A stretch of 64,000 bases of DNA from CALOCN01 sp942491735 (GTDB lineage: Bacteria > Eisenbacteria > RBG-16-71-46 > JABDJR01): the NCBI GenBank assembly GCA_942491735.1, contig CALOCN010000014.1:3224001-3288000 (forward strand), in the 5' to 3' direction. Both the position numbers and the translations under genes were made by a program. Positions 8,901 through 16,369 of this stretch are shown here, piece by piece; the stretch's first letter is position 1; each line of letters begins with the position of its first letter. Below the pieces are notes generated by a model, which saw only the letters and a program-made list of their open reading frames with translations, was not told the origin of the DNA and did no database searches.

Positions 8901-9130
8901 ATGGTCCAGAAACGGCAGACCAGGTCCTTGACCGTGCGGGCCAACACGTGGTGCACCCCGGGGCGCCCGTTGGTGGTGGGAGGGCCCTCGTAGAAGACGT
9001 ACGGCGTGGCCGGATCCCGCTCGTCGATGGAACGCTGGAAGATGTTCCCGTCCCGCCAGAACGCGAGGATCTCCTCCTCTTCCTCGGGAGTCGAGGCGCC
9101 CAGGCCCGGGAACGGGGCGGGACTGCTCAT
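5954..9130 (-). CDS. ileS: Isoleucyl-tRNA synthetase, type 2 (eukaryote-like)
   Basis: 1058 aa, class I aminoacyl-tRNA synthetase charging tRNA-Ile. The HIGH-like motif is in GRPGVHHVLART (about 55-66) and KMSKR is in EGRKMSKRLGNVVDP (about 610). The editing domain (CP1) lies between, with WTTTPWTLPGNVAL. Zinc-like pairs CDGCEAV and CRDC are present. Length and the VHHVLAR form fit the type 2 enzymes of Bacteroidota, actinobacteria and eukaryotes; type 2 enzymes are often naturally less sensitive to mupirocin. ATG 9128-9130 overlaps the upstream stop as ATGA. It sits beside lspA as in many bacteria. Confidence 0.97.
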   Translation of the reverse strand: MSSPAPFPGLGASTPEEEEEILAFWRDGNIFQRSIDERDPATPYVFYEGPPTTNGRPGVHHVLARTVKDLVCRFWTMKGRQVRRKGGWDTHGLPVEIEVEKMLGIDGKQEIERYGIAEFNAKCRESVFKYKDEWERMTERIGFWLDLDDPYVTLEDDYIESVWSRVKSFWDAGLGYSGFKVLPYCPRCQTALSDHEVSQGYKTVKDPAVTVKFALVDEPDTYVLAWTTTPWTLPGNVALAVGADIDYVKVREGEAFYYLAAARTEVLQGEFEILETVKGSDLAGRRYRPLLKGLDLKAITGKDAYYLAAADFVTTEDGTGVVHTAVMYGADDYALGVTLDLPAHHTVDDRGRFTQEVPHFAGERVREIDPEIVKFLRAEGSLYRKESYEHNYPFCWRCDSALIYYARSSWYLRTTAFKDAMIAENAKVNWVPREVGESRFGNWLENNVDWAISRDRYWGTPLPLWTCDGCEAVVAIGSRAEIAERGGEVPSDLHRPYVDEVTFPCRDCAGGTMRRVSQVLDVWFDSGSMPYAQWHAPFENDETFAQQFPADFICEGIDQSRGWFYSLMAVSVQTRGCAPYRNVLSNGLLLDAEGRKMSKRLGNVVDPWEVLGREGADALRWYLVGVSSPWNTIRFSVDGVAEISRKLFGTLRNVVAFFTGYANADGWTPPGNPPPLAERPVLDRWILSRLDAVSRAMHDDLEAFRIPRAARAFNAFVQDEVSNWYVRRNRRRFWKGELGPDKEAAYATLFEVLTTCSRLMAPIAPFLAETLHRTLVVSRVEGAPDSVHLTLYPDPDGSRRDMDLETAMAGALTVTELGRAARTLAGLRVRQPLARLLLLAEDATELPADITAIVTDELNVKELRVSAPDAIETARLVPNFKVLGPRFGGGVNAVATAVKALDAASVAAGRAAGSWEVTPQGGDPVVVSGDEVSVETTAREGFVLSEDKGIRVALDITLDGELEREGRMREALHRLQNLRKDQGLAITDRVSLTLYTPQDLAEDLDPYIPFMAEELLAESFRIVPGPGEAPSEGVPMDLGDGRNMTVAMNALHAERNTP

Positions 9131-9957
9131 TCCAGGCGATCCAGGATCTTGGTGACCAGCTTCTTCAGGGTGGGCTCGGCCGAGGCCGCCACGGCGAGGA
9201 TCTTGGCCACGTTGACCGGCTCCAGGGCGTCCGGAAGACAGGAATCGGTGATGACGGAGAGCGCCAGCACCTTCATACCGCCATGCACGGCCACGATGTT
9301 CTCCGGTACGAGGCTCATGCCGACCACGTCGGCTCCGATCTGGCGCAGGAAGCGGTACTCGGCCCGGGTTTCCAGGTTGGGCCCGGCCACCGCGGCAAAG
9401 ACCCCCTTGCGCAGCGGAATGCGCTCCTCCAGGGCCACCTGTTCGGCCAGGTCGATCAGCCTGCGGTCGTAGGGCTCGCTCATGTCCGGGAAGCGCACCC
9501 CCAACGTGTCCTCGTTGGGGCCAATGAGCGGGTTGTCCCCCATCAGGTTGAGATGGTCGGTGACCACGCAGATGTCTCCCGGAGCGAAGTGCGGGTTCAT
9601 CCCTCCCACCGCGTTGGACACGACCAGCGTCTTCGCCCCCAGGGCCCGCATGACCCGGATGGGGAAGGTGACCTCCTGCATGGAGTAGCCTTCGTAGAAG
9701 TGGACCCGCCCGTTCATGACCACCACGCGGCGCTTGCGCAGCGTTCCCACCAGGAGCTCCCCGGTGTGGCTCTCGGCGGTGGATTGGACAAAGCCCGGGA
9801 TCTCCCCGTAGGGAATCCGCACCGGATCCTCGATGGCGCCGGACACGTCACCCAGACCGGTGCCCAGGATGAGACCCACTTCCGGTTCGACCGGGGTCCG
9901 GGACCGGATGTGGTCCACCGCTTCCTGAATCTGTTGCGTCAACGCGGACGTGCTCAC
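9127..9957 (-). CDS. punA: Purine nucleoside phosphorylase (trimeric PNP family)
   Basis: 276 aa. Catalyses phosphorolysis of inosine and guanosine in purine salvage. Family signatures are LGTGLGDVSGAI (phosphate loop, about 30-41), GRVHFYEGY, VSNAVGGMNP (with the base-binding loop), GPNLETRAEYR and MSLVPENIVA with VITDSC. GTG 9955-9957 is chosen since GAGGAG is just upstream and it follows yggS by 10 bp; a longer start would run into yggS. It is translationally coupled to ileS downstream (ATGA). Confidence 0.94.
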   Translation of the reverse strand: MSTSALTQQIQEAVDHIRSRTPVEPEVGLILGTGLGDVSGAIEDPVRIPYGEIPGFVQSTAESHTGELLVGTLRKRRVVVMNGRVHFYEGYSMQEVTFPIRVMRALGAKTLVVSNAVGGMNPHFAPGDICVVTDHLNLMGDNPLIGPNEDTLGVRFPDMSEPYDRRLIDLAEQVALEERIPLRKGVFAAVAGPNLETRAEYRFLRQIGADVVGMSLVPENIVAVHGGMKVLALSVITDSCLPDALEPVNVAKILAVAASAEPTLKKLVTKILDRLE

Positions 9958-9967
9958 TGTGTCTCCT

Positions 9968-10684
9968 CTAGTTGACCGGTTCGCGTGGTCCAAAGAGCGC
10001 GGTTCCGACCCGGACCAGGGTTGCCCCCTCCTCCACGCCGACCTCGAGATCCCCGCTCATCCCCATCGAAAGTTCGGTGAGGGCTCGCCCCAAAACGTCT
10101 TCCATCTCCGTTCGAACGGCACGCAATGCGCGGAACGCGGGCCGGGCCGCCTCGGGCCCACCCTCCGCGGGCCCCATCGTCATCAGACCCTGCAGGTCCA
10201 CGTGCTCCGCGGCGGCAAAGGCGGCCGCCACGGTACGGGCCTGGGCGGGGTCAAAGCCATGCTTGGCTTCTTCTCCCGAAGCATTGAATTGGGCCAGGAC
10301 CGGGAGAACCCTGCCTTGGCGTTCCGCCTCGCGGTCCAGTTCCTTCAGCAACCGTAGGGAGTCCACGCTGTCCACGCTGTCGAAACAGTGCAGCGCCTGG
10401 CGGACCTTGTTTCGCTGGAGATGCCCGATCAGTCGCCAATTCAGTTCAGCGCCGTCACCGCCCTCCCCAACACGCTCGATCTTGGGCCCCGCCTCCTGGA
10501 GACGGCTTTCCCCGAACACCCGTTGACCCAGACCCACCAGGGACAACACATCCCCTGCCGGGCGAGTCTTGGAGACGGCTACGAGACGCACCGTGGAGGG
10601 ATCCCGCCCCGCCCCTTCGGCGGCCACCCGGATCCGTTCCATGACTGCGGCAAACCTGTCGGCGACTGGATTGGGGGCGTTCAC
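9968..10684 (-). CDS. yggS: YggS family pyridoxal-phosphate homeostasis protein
   Basis: 238 aa, normal for the PLP-binding COG0325 family that buffers cellular PLP. The PLP lysine is in VAVSKTRPA (about residues 35-43); FGESRLQEAGPK, LIGHLQRNKVR, GLMTMGP and ELSMGMSGDLEVGVEEGAT with VRVGTALFG complete the family pattern. Of two adjacent in-frame GTGs, 10682-10684 is preferred because AGGAG lies 5 nt upstream, while the GTG at 10688-10690 overlaps that AGGAG. It is the first gene behind the promoter at 10711-10739 and heads the operon. Confidence 0.95.
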   Translation of the reverse strand: MNAPNPVADRFAAVMERIRVAAEGAGRDPSTVRLVAVSKTRPAGDVLSLVGLGQRVFGESRLQEAGPKIERVGEGGDGAELNWRLIGHLQRNKVRQALHCFDSVDSVDSLRLLKELDREAERQGRVLPVLAQFNASGEEAKHGFDPAQARTVAAAFAAAEHVDLQGLMTMGPAEGGPEAARPAFRALRAVRTEMEDVLGRALTELSMGMSGDLEVGVEEGATLVRVGTALFGPREPVN

Positions 10685-10710
10685 GCCCACTCCTGAAACA
10701 TGAGCGGGTA

Positions 10711-10739
10711 ACTATACGAGACGACCCCCCCCCGGGCAA
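10711..10739 (-). promoter_or_regulatory. Sigma-70 promoter of the yggS-ileS-mltG operon, with a G9 tract in the spacer
   Basis: On the minus strand: TTGCCC (10734-10739), 17-nt spacer, TATAGT (10711-10716), giving a leader of about 20 nt. The spacer begins with nine consecutive G (10725-10733 on the complement), directly abutting the -35. No other promoter is seen before the tRNA at 1844, so this may drive about 8.8 kb. Confidence 0.65.
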
Positions 10740-10758
10740 CGACCCGCAACCGGCCACG

Positions 10759-11317
10759 CTAAACCCTCGTGGGGCGCTGAAGCGGTGCCTCCACCTCGTT
10801 GCGCTTGACCCGGCCCTCCAGAATCTCGATGAGGGTCAAGGCAAAGTCCATCGCGGTCCCGGGCCCGCGGCTGGTCACCACACGGTCACTGACCACAACC
10901 GGGTCGTCCCGCAGCGTGGTTTTCGGAAGTTCCATGGCCTCAAGAATTCCGGGATAGCCGGTGGCCTCGCCCGTCCAGAAGACCGGCGGCGGCCAGAACC
11001 TTGGGTCCCGCACAGATCGCGGCAACCCAACCTCCTCCGGCAAGCTGGTCCCGCAACGCCGCGGCAATACGCGGGTCGTTGCGCAGGGCCTCGGCCCCGG
11101 GACCCCCACCCGGGAGGGCAATCAGGTCATAGGACTCCTCGAGGGCCAAATCCAGGGTGGTATCCGGTACCAGGACCACGCCTCGGCTCGCCGTGACCGT
11201 CCCGCCGGCCAACCCCGCGCTCACCACGGTGATCCCCGCGCGACGCAGCAGGTCGATGAGGGTGACCGCTTCGATCTCTTCACAACCCTGGGGCAAGGGA
11301 ACAAGAACCTTGGACAT
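10759..11317 (-). pseudogene. DJ-1/PfpI family protein, frameshifted
   Basis: Two reading frames together encode one 185-aa DJ-1-superfamily protein (class I glutamine amidotransferase-like fold; members act as glyoxalase/deglycase or stress proteins). The first frame (start ATG 11315-11317, AGGA upstream) carries GCEEIEAV with the conserved Glu and AAICAGP with the nucleophile Cys, then runs into a stop at 10940-10942. The second frame resumes with ATGYPGILEA and continues through VVTSRGPGTAMDFAL to the stop at 10759. Removing one G (complement of about 10966) restores a continuous protein. Nothing else is decayed, so a sequencing error is as likely as a true null allele. Confidence 0.8.
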
Positions 11318-11358
11318 ACAGGAATCCTCCGGGGCGCGAGTGTACACTGTGACCCCTC

Positions 11359-12264
11359 ATGCCCGAACTTCCCGACGTGGTGATCTATCTGGAGGCGCTG
11401 GAACGACGCATCGTGGGCCGCGAGCTGCGGCAGGTGCGGGTGACCAGTCCCTTCCTCCTGCGATCCGTGGACCCTCCCCTGGAAGCGGTGCGCGGAAAGC
11501 GGGTCACCGGGCTCCGGCGGCTGGGGAAACGCATCGTGTGGGAGTTCGAGGACGATCTGTTCCTGGTCATCCACCTCATGATCGCCGGGCGTCTGCGGTG
11601 GAGGGAGGCCGGCATCGCCGTCCCCCGCAAGCTGGGGCTGGCCGCGTTCGACTTCGCGGAGGGATCGGTTCTCTTCACCGAGGCGGGCACGAAGAAACGC
11701 GCATCCCTCCATCTGGTGCGTGGGGAGGTCGCATTGGCGTCCTTCGACCGGGGCGGTCTGGAGGTTCTGGAGGCGGACGCCGCGGCGTTCGCAAGAACCC
11801 TGCGCAGCGAGAATCACACCCTCAAGCGGTCCCTCACCGATCCCAGGCTGATCAGCGGGATCGGCAACGCGTACTCGGATGAGATCCTCCACGCGGCGCG
11901 GCTCTCCCCCATGGCGCTCACCTCCCGTCTCGATGACGAGAGCATGAGCCGGCTCTACCGGGCCACCCGCCGTGTGCTCCTGGATTGGAGCGAGCGTCTC
12001 CGGAAGGAGCTAGGCGACGGCTTCCCCGAGAAGGTGACCGCGTTCCGCAAGGGGATGGCGGCGCACGGCCGCTACGGAAAGCCGTGCCCCGACTGCGATG
12101 CCCCCATCCAGCGCATTCGCTACGCCGCCAACGAGTGCAACTACTGCGCCCCGTGCCAGACCGGAGGAAAGCTGCTCCGGGACCGATCCCTGTCCCGCAT
12201 CCTCAAGGGAGACTGGCCCCGCAGCCTCGAGGAACTCGAGGAACGCCGGGAAGGCAACCGGTAG
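11359..12264 (+). CDS. mutM: Fpg/Nei family DNA glycosylase
   Basis: 301 aa. Removes oxidised bases such as 8-oxoguanine and nicks the abasic site in base excision repair. The N-terminal MPELPDV supplies the catalytic Pro (after Met removal) and Glu; LGKRIVWEF carries the conserved Lys; SGIGNAYSDEIL is the helix-two-turn-helix signature. The C-terminal zinc finger has CPDC (about 237-240) and CNYCAPCQ. N-terminal PELPD instead of PELPE and a C-terminal extension of about 30 residues after the finger set it apart from E. coli MutM, so substrate range could differ from 8-oxoG. It is divergent from the DJ-1 gene with 41 bp between; a perfect GTGTACAC palindrome lies at 11340-11347. Confidence 0.88.
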   Translation: MPELPDVVIYLEALERRIVGRELRQVRVTSPFLLRSVDPPLEAVRGKRVTGLRRLGKRIVWEFEDDLFLVIHLMIAGRLRWREAGIAVPRKLGLAAFDFAEGSVLFTEAGTKKRASLHLVRGEVALASFDRGGLEVLEADAAAFARTLRSENHTLKRSLTDPRLISGIGNAYSDEILHAARLSPMALTSRLDDESMSRLYRATRRVLLDWSERLRKELGDGFPEKVTAFRKGMAAHGRYGKPCPDCDAPIQRIRYAANECNYCAPCQTGGKLLRDRSLSRILKGDWPRSLEELEERREGNR

Positions 12265-12372
12265 TCCGGTCGGGCATGCGACGGACCCGGGCCGGGTAGG
12301 TATACTTGCACGGGTTTTCCCGCTTCAAGGATTCCCCGGATTTCCAGACGTTCCAACGAACAGGAGACGCCC

Positions 12373-12849
12373 ATGAGGCACCTTGTACTTTCCGTTGTCG
12401 CTCTCGCCGCCCTCGCGGTCTTTCCCAGCCAGGCCCTGTCCCACTGCCAGATCCCCTGCGGGATCTACACCGACGAGATGCGGTTCGCCATGATCGACGA
12501 GCACATCACCACGGTGGAAAAGGCCATGAAGCAGATCCAGGAGCTGTCCTCGGCCGACCCCGTCAACATGAACCAGGTGGTGCGCTGGGTCACCAACAAG
12601 GAATCCCACGCCCAGGAGATCCAGGAGATCGTCAACGCCTACTTCTTCACCCAGCGGCTGAAGCCGGTTGCCGACGGGGCGGACGGCTACGAGGACTACC
12701 TGACCAGCCTGAAACTGACCCACGCCATCACGGTGGCCGCCATGAAGTGCAAACAGACGACCGACGCCGCCAACATCGCCGCCCTGCGCAAGGCCACCGC
12801 CGACTACAAGGCGCACTACTTCAAGGACGCGGAACACGACCACGAGTAG
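12373..12849 (+). CDS. sodN: Nickel superoxide dismutase with signal peptide
   Basis: 158 aa. Ni-SOD dismutates superoxide; its N-terminal hook HCxxPCGxY binds nickel through the free amino group and imidazole of His1 and the thiolates of Cys2 and Cys6. Here HCQIPCGIY occupies residues 24-32, directly after a canonical Sec signal peptide of 23 residues ending ALS, so signal peptidase cleavage would itself produce His1. Position 3 is Gln rather than the usual Asp. The mature chain of about 135 residues fits the four-helix bundle, with a His/Asp-rich tail (EHDHE). Caggag precedes ATG. No SodX-type maturation protease is nearby. Predicted site: periplasm or outside. A TATACT at 12301-12306 may be its -10. 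Confidence 0.93.
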   Translation: MRHLVLSVVALAALAVFPSQALSHCQIPCGIYTDEMRFAMIDEHITTVEKAMKQIQELSSADPVNMNQVVRWVTNKESHAQEIQEIVNAYFFTQRLKPVADGADGYEDYLTSLKLTHAITVAAMKCKQTTDAANIAALRKATADYKAHYFKDAEHDHE

Positions 12850-12855
12850 GGACGG

Positions 12856-14277
12856 CTATTCGCTGCGCGGGTCGTAGCGATGCAGGGTGATGCCGAACGG
12901 AAACTCCAGGACCTCGGCCCGGGTATGGGTGGGGGCCAGGGTCGGGGGAATCCGCTCGAGCCTCCCCGGGTCCGGGACGTGCGAGGTCACGATCCAGACC
13001 CGCCCCGCCCCGGCAACCAGGGAGCGCAGGTGAGCGAGGGTCGGTTCATCGAAACGCATGGTATCCCCGGCGGAGTAGTCGATGGGCCGGGGAAGATCGT
13101 CCGGCAGGTAGTAGACGAGGATCCCGCTATCGGACACATCGCGATTGGTCAGGACAAGATCGCCGTCCCGGAAGCGCGTGGTGAGCTCACCCGCCACGTC
13201 CCTCCAGGGTTCCTTGCGGAACGTGCGGTAGTAGTGCTGGAGGTCGTAACCCTGCAGCAGAACCAGCACGGCCAGCACACCCCACCCGACCCGGGAGGCA
13301 CGCACCAGGACGGCCAGCCCGCACCCGGCCAGGGTGTACAGACCCGGAGCCACCACCATCGCGTAGTAGGTGGAGTACATGGGGTGACCAATGCGGGACA
13401 CGATGAAGGGAAGCACGATGGGGACCGAGACCCAGGCGGCCAGAAGCACCGCCGCCGGGCGCTCCCGACGCCAGGACCAGGCCAAGCCGATCAGGGCGAG
13501 GGGAATCAAGGCGAGCCACGCCTTGGGACCGGCATACTGGCGGAACGAAGAGACCACCGTGCCCAGGTACGGGGGGACGAGCCAGTACGTGTCGTGGTCG
13601 ATGGACAGCAGGCTCAACACGCGGACGAGCCAGAAGGCGCCCAGGGCAACCAGCCCAAGCTGGAGGAGGATCCACCGTCCCACCACCCGGCGCGTGAACG
13701 CCGGATCCAGGACCCACAGGGCCAGGACCGCGAGGTTCTGGGCCAGGATCACGAATACGCCGTAGATGTGCGTATGAAGGAGCAGGGTGGAGGCCCCGAG
13801 ATAGGCGACGATCCGCAGCCGGGTGGGTTGTTTCCACAGCAGGACAAGGGCCAGCATGGAAAGCAGGGTGGCCAGGATAAGAAGGCTGTAGGTCCGGGCT
13901 TCCTGGGAGTAGCGGACCATGTACCAGGCCAGGGCAAGGACGAGGGACGAGGCGAGTCCGGCCCGGCGGCCGAACAACTCCGATCCCAGCCGATAGATGG
14001 CGAGCACGGCGAGCGTCCCGAACACGACCGAAGGGAACCGCAGTGCGGACGCCGAGTCCCCCGCCAGACGGATCCATGGGTGCAGGATGAGGTAGTACGT
14101 GGGAGGGTTGTATTCCCGCTGGGGAAGCAGGTCCGCGAGCGGCTTCTGCGACAGGCTGAGGGAGAAGGCCTCGTCGATCCAAAGGGAGAGATGATCCAGC
14201 TGCAGCAGCCGCAGGGCGACGGCGACGACCAGGACCAGGCAGAGAAGCACGAGGGAGCGGGATCGTTCGGATGTCAT
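12856..14277 (-). CDS. ArnT/PMT-like membrane glycosyltransferase (GT39/GT83 type)
   Basis: 473 aa, about 10-12 membrane spans and a soluble C-terminal part of about 110 residues. The N-terminal LWIDEAFSLSLS (about 31-42) has the Asp-Glu pair typical of the first periplasmic loop of GT-C glycosyltransferases, followed by NPPTYYLILHPW and the RYSQEARTYSLL motif. These enzymes move a sugar from a polyprenyl-phosphate donor to a lipid or protein in the periplasm; the substrate cannot be told here. Start ATG 14275-14277 overlaps by 7 bp the start of the divergent gene at 14271. The stop lies 6 bp from that of sodN on the other strand. Confidence 0.8.
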   Translation of the reverse strand: MTSERSRSLVLLCLVLVVAVALRLLQLDHLSLWIDEAFSLSLSQKPLADLLPQREYNPPTYYLILHPWIRLAGDSASALRFPSVVFGTLAVLAIYRLGSELFGRRAGLASSLVLALAWYMVRYSQEARTYSLLILATLLSMLALVLLWKQPTRLRIVAYLGASTLLLHTHIYGVFVILAQNLAVLALWVLDPAFTRRVVGRWILLQLGLVALGAFWLVRVLSLLSIDHDTYWLVPPYLGTVVSSFRQYAGPKAWLALIPLALIGLAWSWRRERPAAVLLAAWVSVPIVLPFIVSRIGHPMYSTYYAMVVAPGLYTLAGCGLAVLVRASRVGWGVLAVLVLLQGYDLQHYYRTFRKEPWRDVAGELTTRFRDGDLVLTNRDVSDSGILVYYLPDDLPRPIDYSAGDTMRFDEPTLAHLRSLVAGAGRVWIVTSHVPDPGRLERIPPTLAPTHTRAEVLEFPFGITLHRYDPRSE

Positions 14278-15458
14278 ACGTAAGTCTGCGGTTATACGCG
14301 ATAACGCGAGGCAGGGTCTACCCCCTCCCACGACTTGCCATCCGACCCCTTCTGGCCTGGCTGTGCCTGCCTGCCCTCCTGCTCGCCGGCTGCGCCGAAC
14401 CGGATCCCCCACCCTGGGTGAACTTCTCCCCCGATCCCTGGCCCACCCTGACACCCGCACAGGCCGGGCTGGACCCCGAAGCCTTCCGGGCCTTCCTCGA
14501 TCACAATCGGGACACCTTCTTTCCGCAGTCGTATGGCGGTCAGCGCCCGGTCTCGGGTGGGGTCGTTCTCGCCCGGGGCGGCTACGTGATCCAGACGTGG
14601 GGAGATCCGGACTATCGCTACCAGAACGCATCCCTGGGCAAGCAGTTCAGCCAACTCTGCTTCCAACTCGCGGTGGATGACGGGCTCATCCATCCGGACG
14701 ATCCCATCGCCAAGCACTGGGATGGCGAGGGGCTGACCGGACACAAGCGCCTCGACCAGGGGTTCCACCCCGACCTCACCTTTCGCCACCTGGTGGAGAA
14801 CCGGGGCGGTTTCCCGGTCGGCAACGGATACTGGTGGGCCACCCGCTCCGACTCGTTTCCGGGCATTCCCGAATGGGCCGAATGGACGGGCGATGCCGAG
14901 CACGACAGCTATTCCCAGATCCCCCCGGGGTCGCAGTACCACTATGCCAGCGGCAACTACTGGCGACTCTCCCAGGCCCTGACCGCGATCTGGAGGCGAC
15001 CGCTCAAGGACGTGCTCGACGAACGCATCATGGGCCCCATCGGGATTCCCCCCGATCACTGGGATTGGATCGACGGGCGCACGGTCAAGGAAACGGTCGA
15101 CTTCTATCCGGAACTCCCCGGATACGGCGACTTCCTGGATCCCCCGTTCGAGATCCACGGGATTCCGGTCCAGGGGGGCGGCGGCTGGGTGGTGATGAGC
15201 GCCCGGGACCTCGCCCGTCTGGGACTGCTCGTGGCGACCGGAGGTGTGTGGGGGGAGACACGGCTGGTCTCGGAGATCCAGGGCGGCACCAGTGTGTCCG
15301 CCAACTCCATGAAGGGATGGGGCCGGATCGACGGCAGGAACGCCTACATTTCACTGGGGCGCGTCCAGACCGGATTCCGGGACCCCGGGGAAGACGATGT
15401 GACGGGATGGGTCAGCGGCCCGCCAAGGCCACCCGCACGCACCCGCGCAACTCCCTAG
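14271..15458 (+). CDS. Serine hydrolase lipoprotein, beta-lactamase/class C PBP fold
   Basis: 395 aa. A long N-terminus leads to a hydrophobic stretch with lipobox LLAGC (Cys about residue 41), so it is probably a lipoprotein. The Ser nucleophile and Lys are in NASLGKQF (S121, K124, the SxxK motif) and the Tyr of the second motif is in YHYASGNYW (about Y225). The third motif is not clear. Members include esterases, D-aminopeptidases and carboxypeptidases; substrate unknown. ATG 14271 overlaps the divergent start, so the true start could be further in. Its stop shares CTAG with the convergent kinase gene. Confidence 0.75.
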   Translation: MSYVSLRLYAITRGRVYPLPRLAIRPLLAWLCLPALLLAGCAEPDPPPWVNFSPDPWPTLTPAQAGLDPEAFRAFLDHNRDTFFPQSYGGQRPVSGGVVLARGGYVIQTWGDPDYRYQNASLGKQFSQLCFQLAVDDGLIHPDDPIAKHWDGEGLTGHKRLDQGFHPDLTFRHLVENRGGFPVGNGYWWATRSDSFPGIPEWAEWTGDAEHDSYSQIPPGSQYHYASGNYWRLSQALTAIWRRPLKDVLDERIMGPIGIPPDHWDWIDGRTVKETVDFYPELPGYGDFLDPPFEIHGIPVQGGGGWVVMSARDLARLGLLVATGGVWGETRLVSEIQGGTSVSANSMKGWGRIDGRNAYISLGRVQTGFRDPGEDDVTGWVSGPPRPPARTRATP

Positions 15459-16369
15459 ACGGCCGGTTCCGTGCCGGACCGATGCGGCAAGTGGGCTCCC
15501 ACCACCGAGAGCACTTCGGCCGCCGCGGCCAGCCCACAGTCGAGGGCCGGTTCCAGCGAACCCTCACGGGCCCAACTCCAGAGAAAACCACCCAGCAGCG
15601 CGTCTCCCGCTCCGGTCGTATCGCGCACCTCCACCGGGGGGGCCGGCCGATGGATGCTGCGCCCGGCGGCGTGAGCGGTCACCCCGTCGGGCCCGCGACT
15701 GACCAGGACCACCGGAGCCAGCGACTCGGGGTCCGTGGTGCCCTCTCCACACAGGACGACCTCCGGACGCAACGCAAGTACCGCGTCGATCCGCTCCCGC
15801 CGCTCGGCCACGAAGTGACGATCGGCAAAGTCGAAGGCCAGGGCATGGCCGCGTTCCCGCGCCCGGGCCAATCCGCGCAGGACCAGGGCGGACATGCCTG
15901 CGTCTCCCAGTTCGTAGGTCGAGGTGAGCGTCCAACCGGGGCGGTCCCAGGGGTCCCGCTCCCAGGTTGCATCCGGGGACACCCGGGGAAGGGTGGCGAC
16001 AAAGATGCGCTCGGTCCCGCCCCTTCCCACCGCCACACTGTGCGCCTGGCGCTGGGGTCGCGGCTTGACCTCCACGTACTCGGCTCCGCATCCCCGCAGG
16101 GCGGCACGGATCCTCTCTCCCGCGGCATCCGCACCGGTGGGTCCCACCAGCACGCACTGCCCACCCAGACGAACCCAGGCCAGGGCGGCATTGGCGGGCG
16201 ATCCCCCGATCGACTCGTGCTCGCGAAACGCCTGCAGGTCGGGACCCAGTAGACGATCCACCCCTGCCGTGCCCTTGAGATGGGTGCGGCGCGCGGGGGA
16301 AAGGGCGACCCCGGCCTGGGCATCGAGAAAGGTGTCCCAGGGAAGATTGCAGAGCGAAACCAGGATCAC
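15455..16369 (-). CDS. PfkB family carbohydrate/nucleoside kinase
   Basis: 304 aa ribokinase-fold kinase that phosphorylates a sugar or nucleoside hydroxyl. The N-terminal glycine motif is IGGSPANAALAWVRLGG (about 55-71), and the C-terminal DTTGAGDALLGGFLWSW contains the anion hole and catalytic Asp of PfkB signature 2. GTG 16367-16369 starts inside the stop of the BtpA-family gene (GTGA), so the two are coupled and likely work in one pathway. The sugar is not determinable from sequence. The usual PfkB start is matched by VILVSLCNLPWDTF. Confidence 0.87.
   Translation of the reverse strand: MILVSLCNLPWDTFLDAQAGVALSPARRTHLKGTAGVDRLLGPDLQAFREHESIGGSPANAALAWVRLGGQCVLVGPTGADAAGERIRAALRGCGAEYVEVKPRPQRQAHSVAVGRGGTERIFVATLPRVSPDATWERDPWDRPGWTLTSTYELGDAGMSALVLRGLARARERGHALAFDFADRHFVAERRERIDAVLALRPEVVLCGEGTTDPESLAPVVLVSRGPDGVTAHAAGRSIHRPAPPVEVRDTTGAGDALLGGFLWSWAREGSLEPALDCGLAAAAEVLSVVGAHLPHRSGTEPAV

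Noticed and set aside
5975..9472. A 1165-aa open frame on the plus strand opposite ileS
   Set aside because: It is antisense to a well-defined tRNA synthetase, rich in Arg/Gly/Pro/His as expected for shadow frames in GC-rich DNA, and has no family features.
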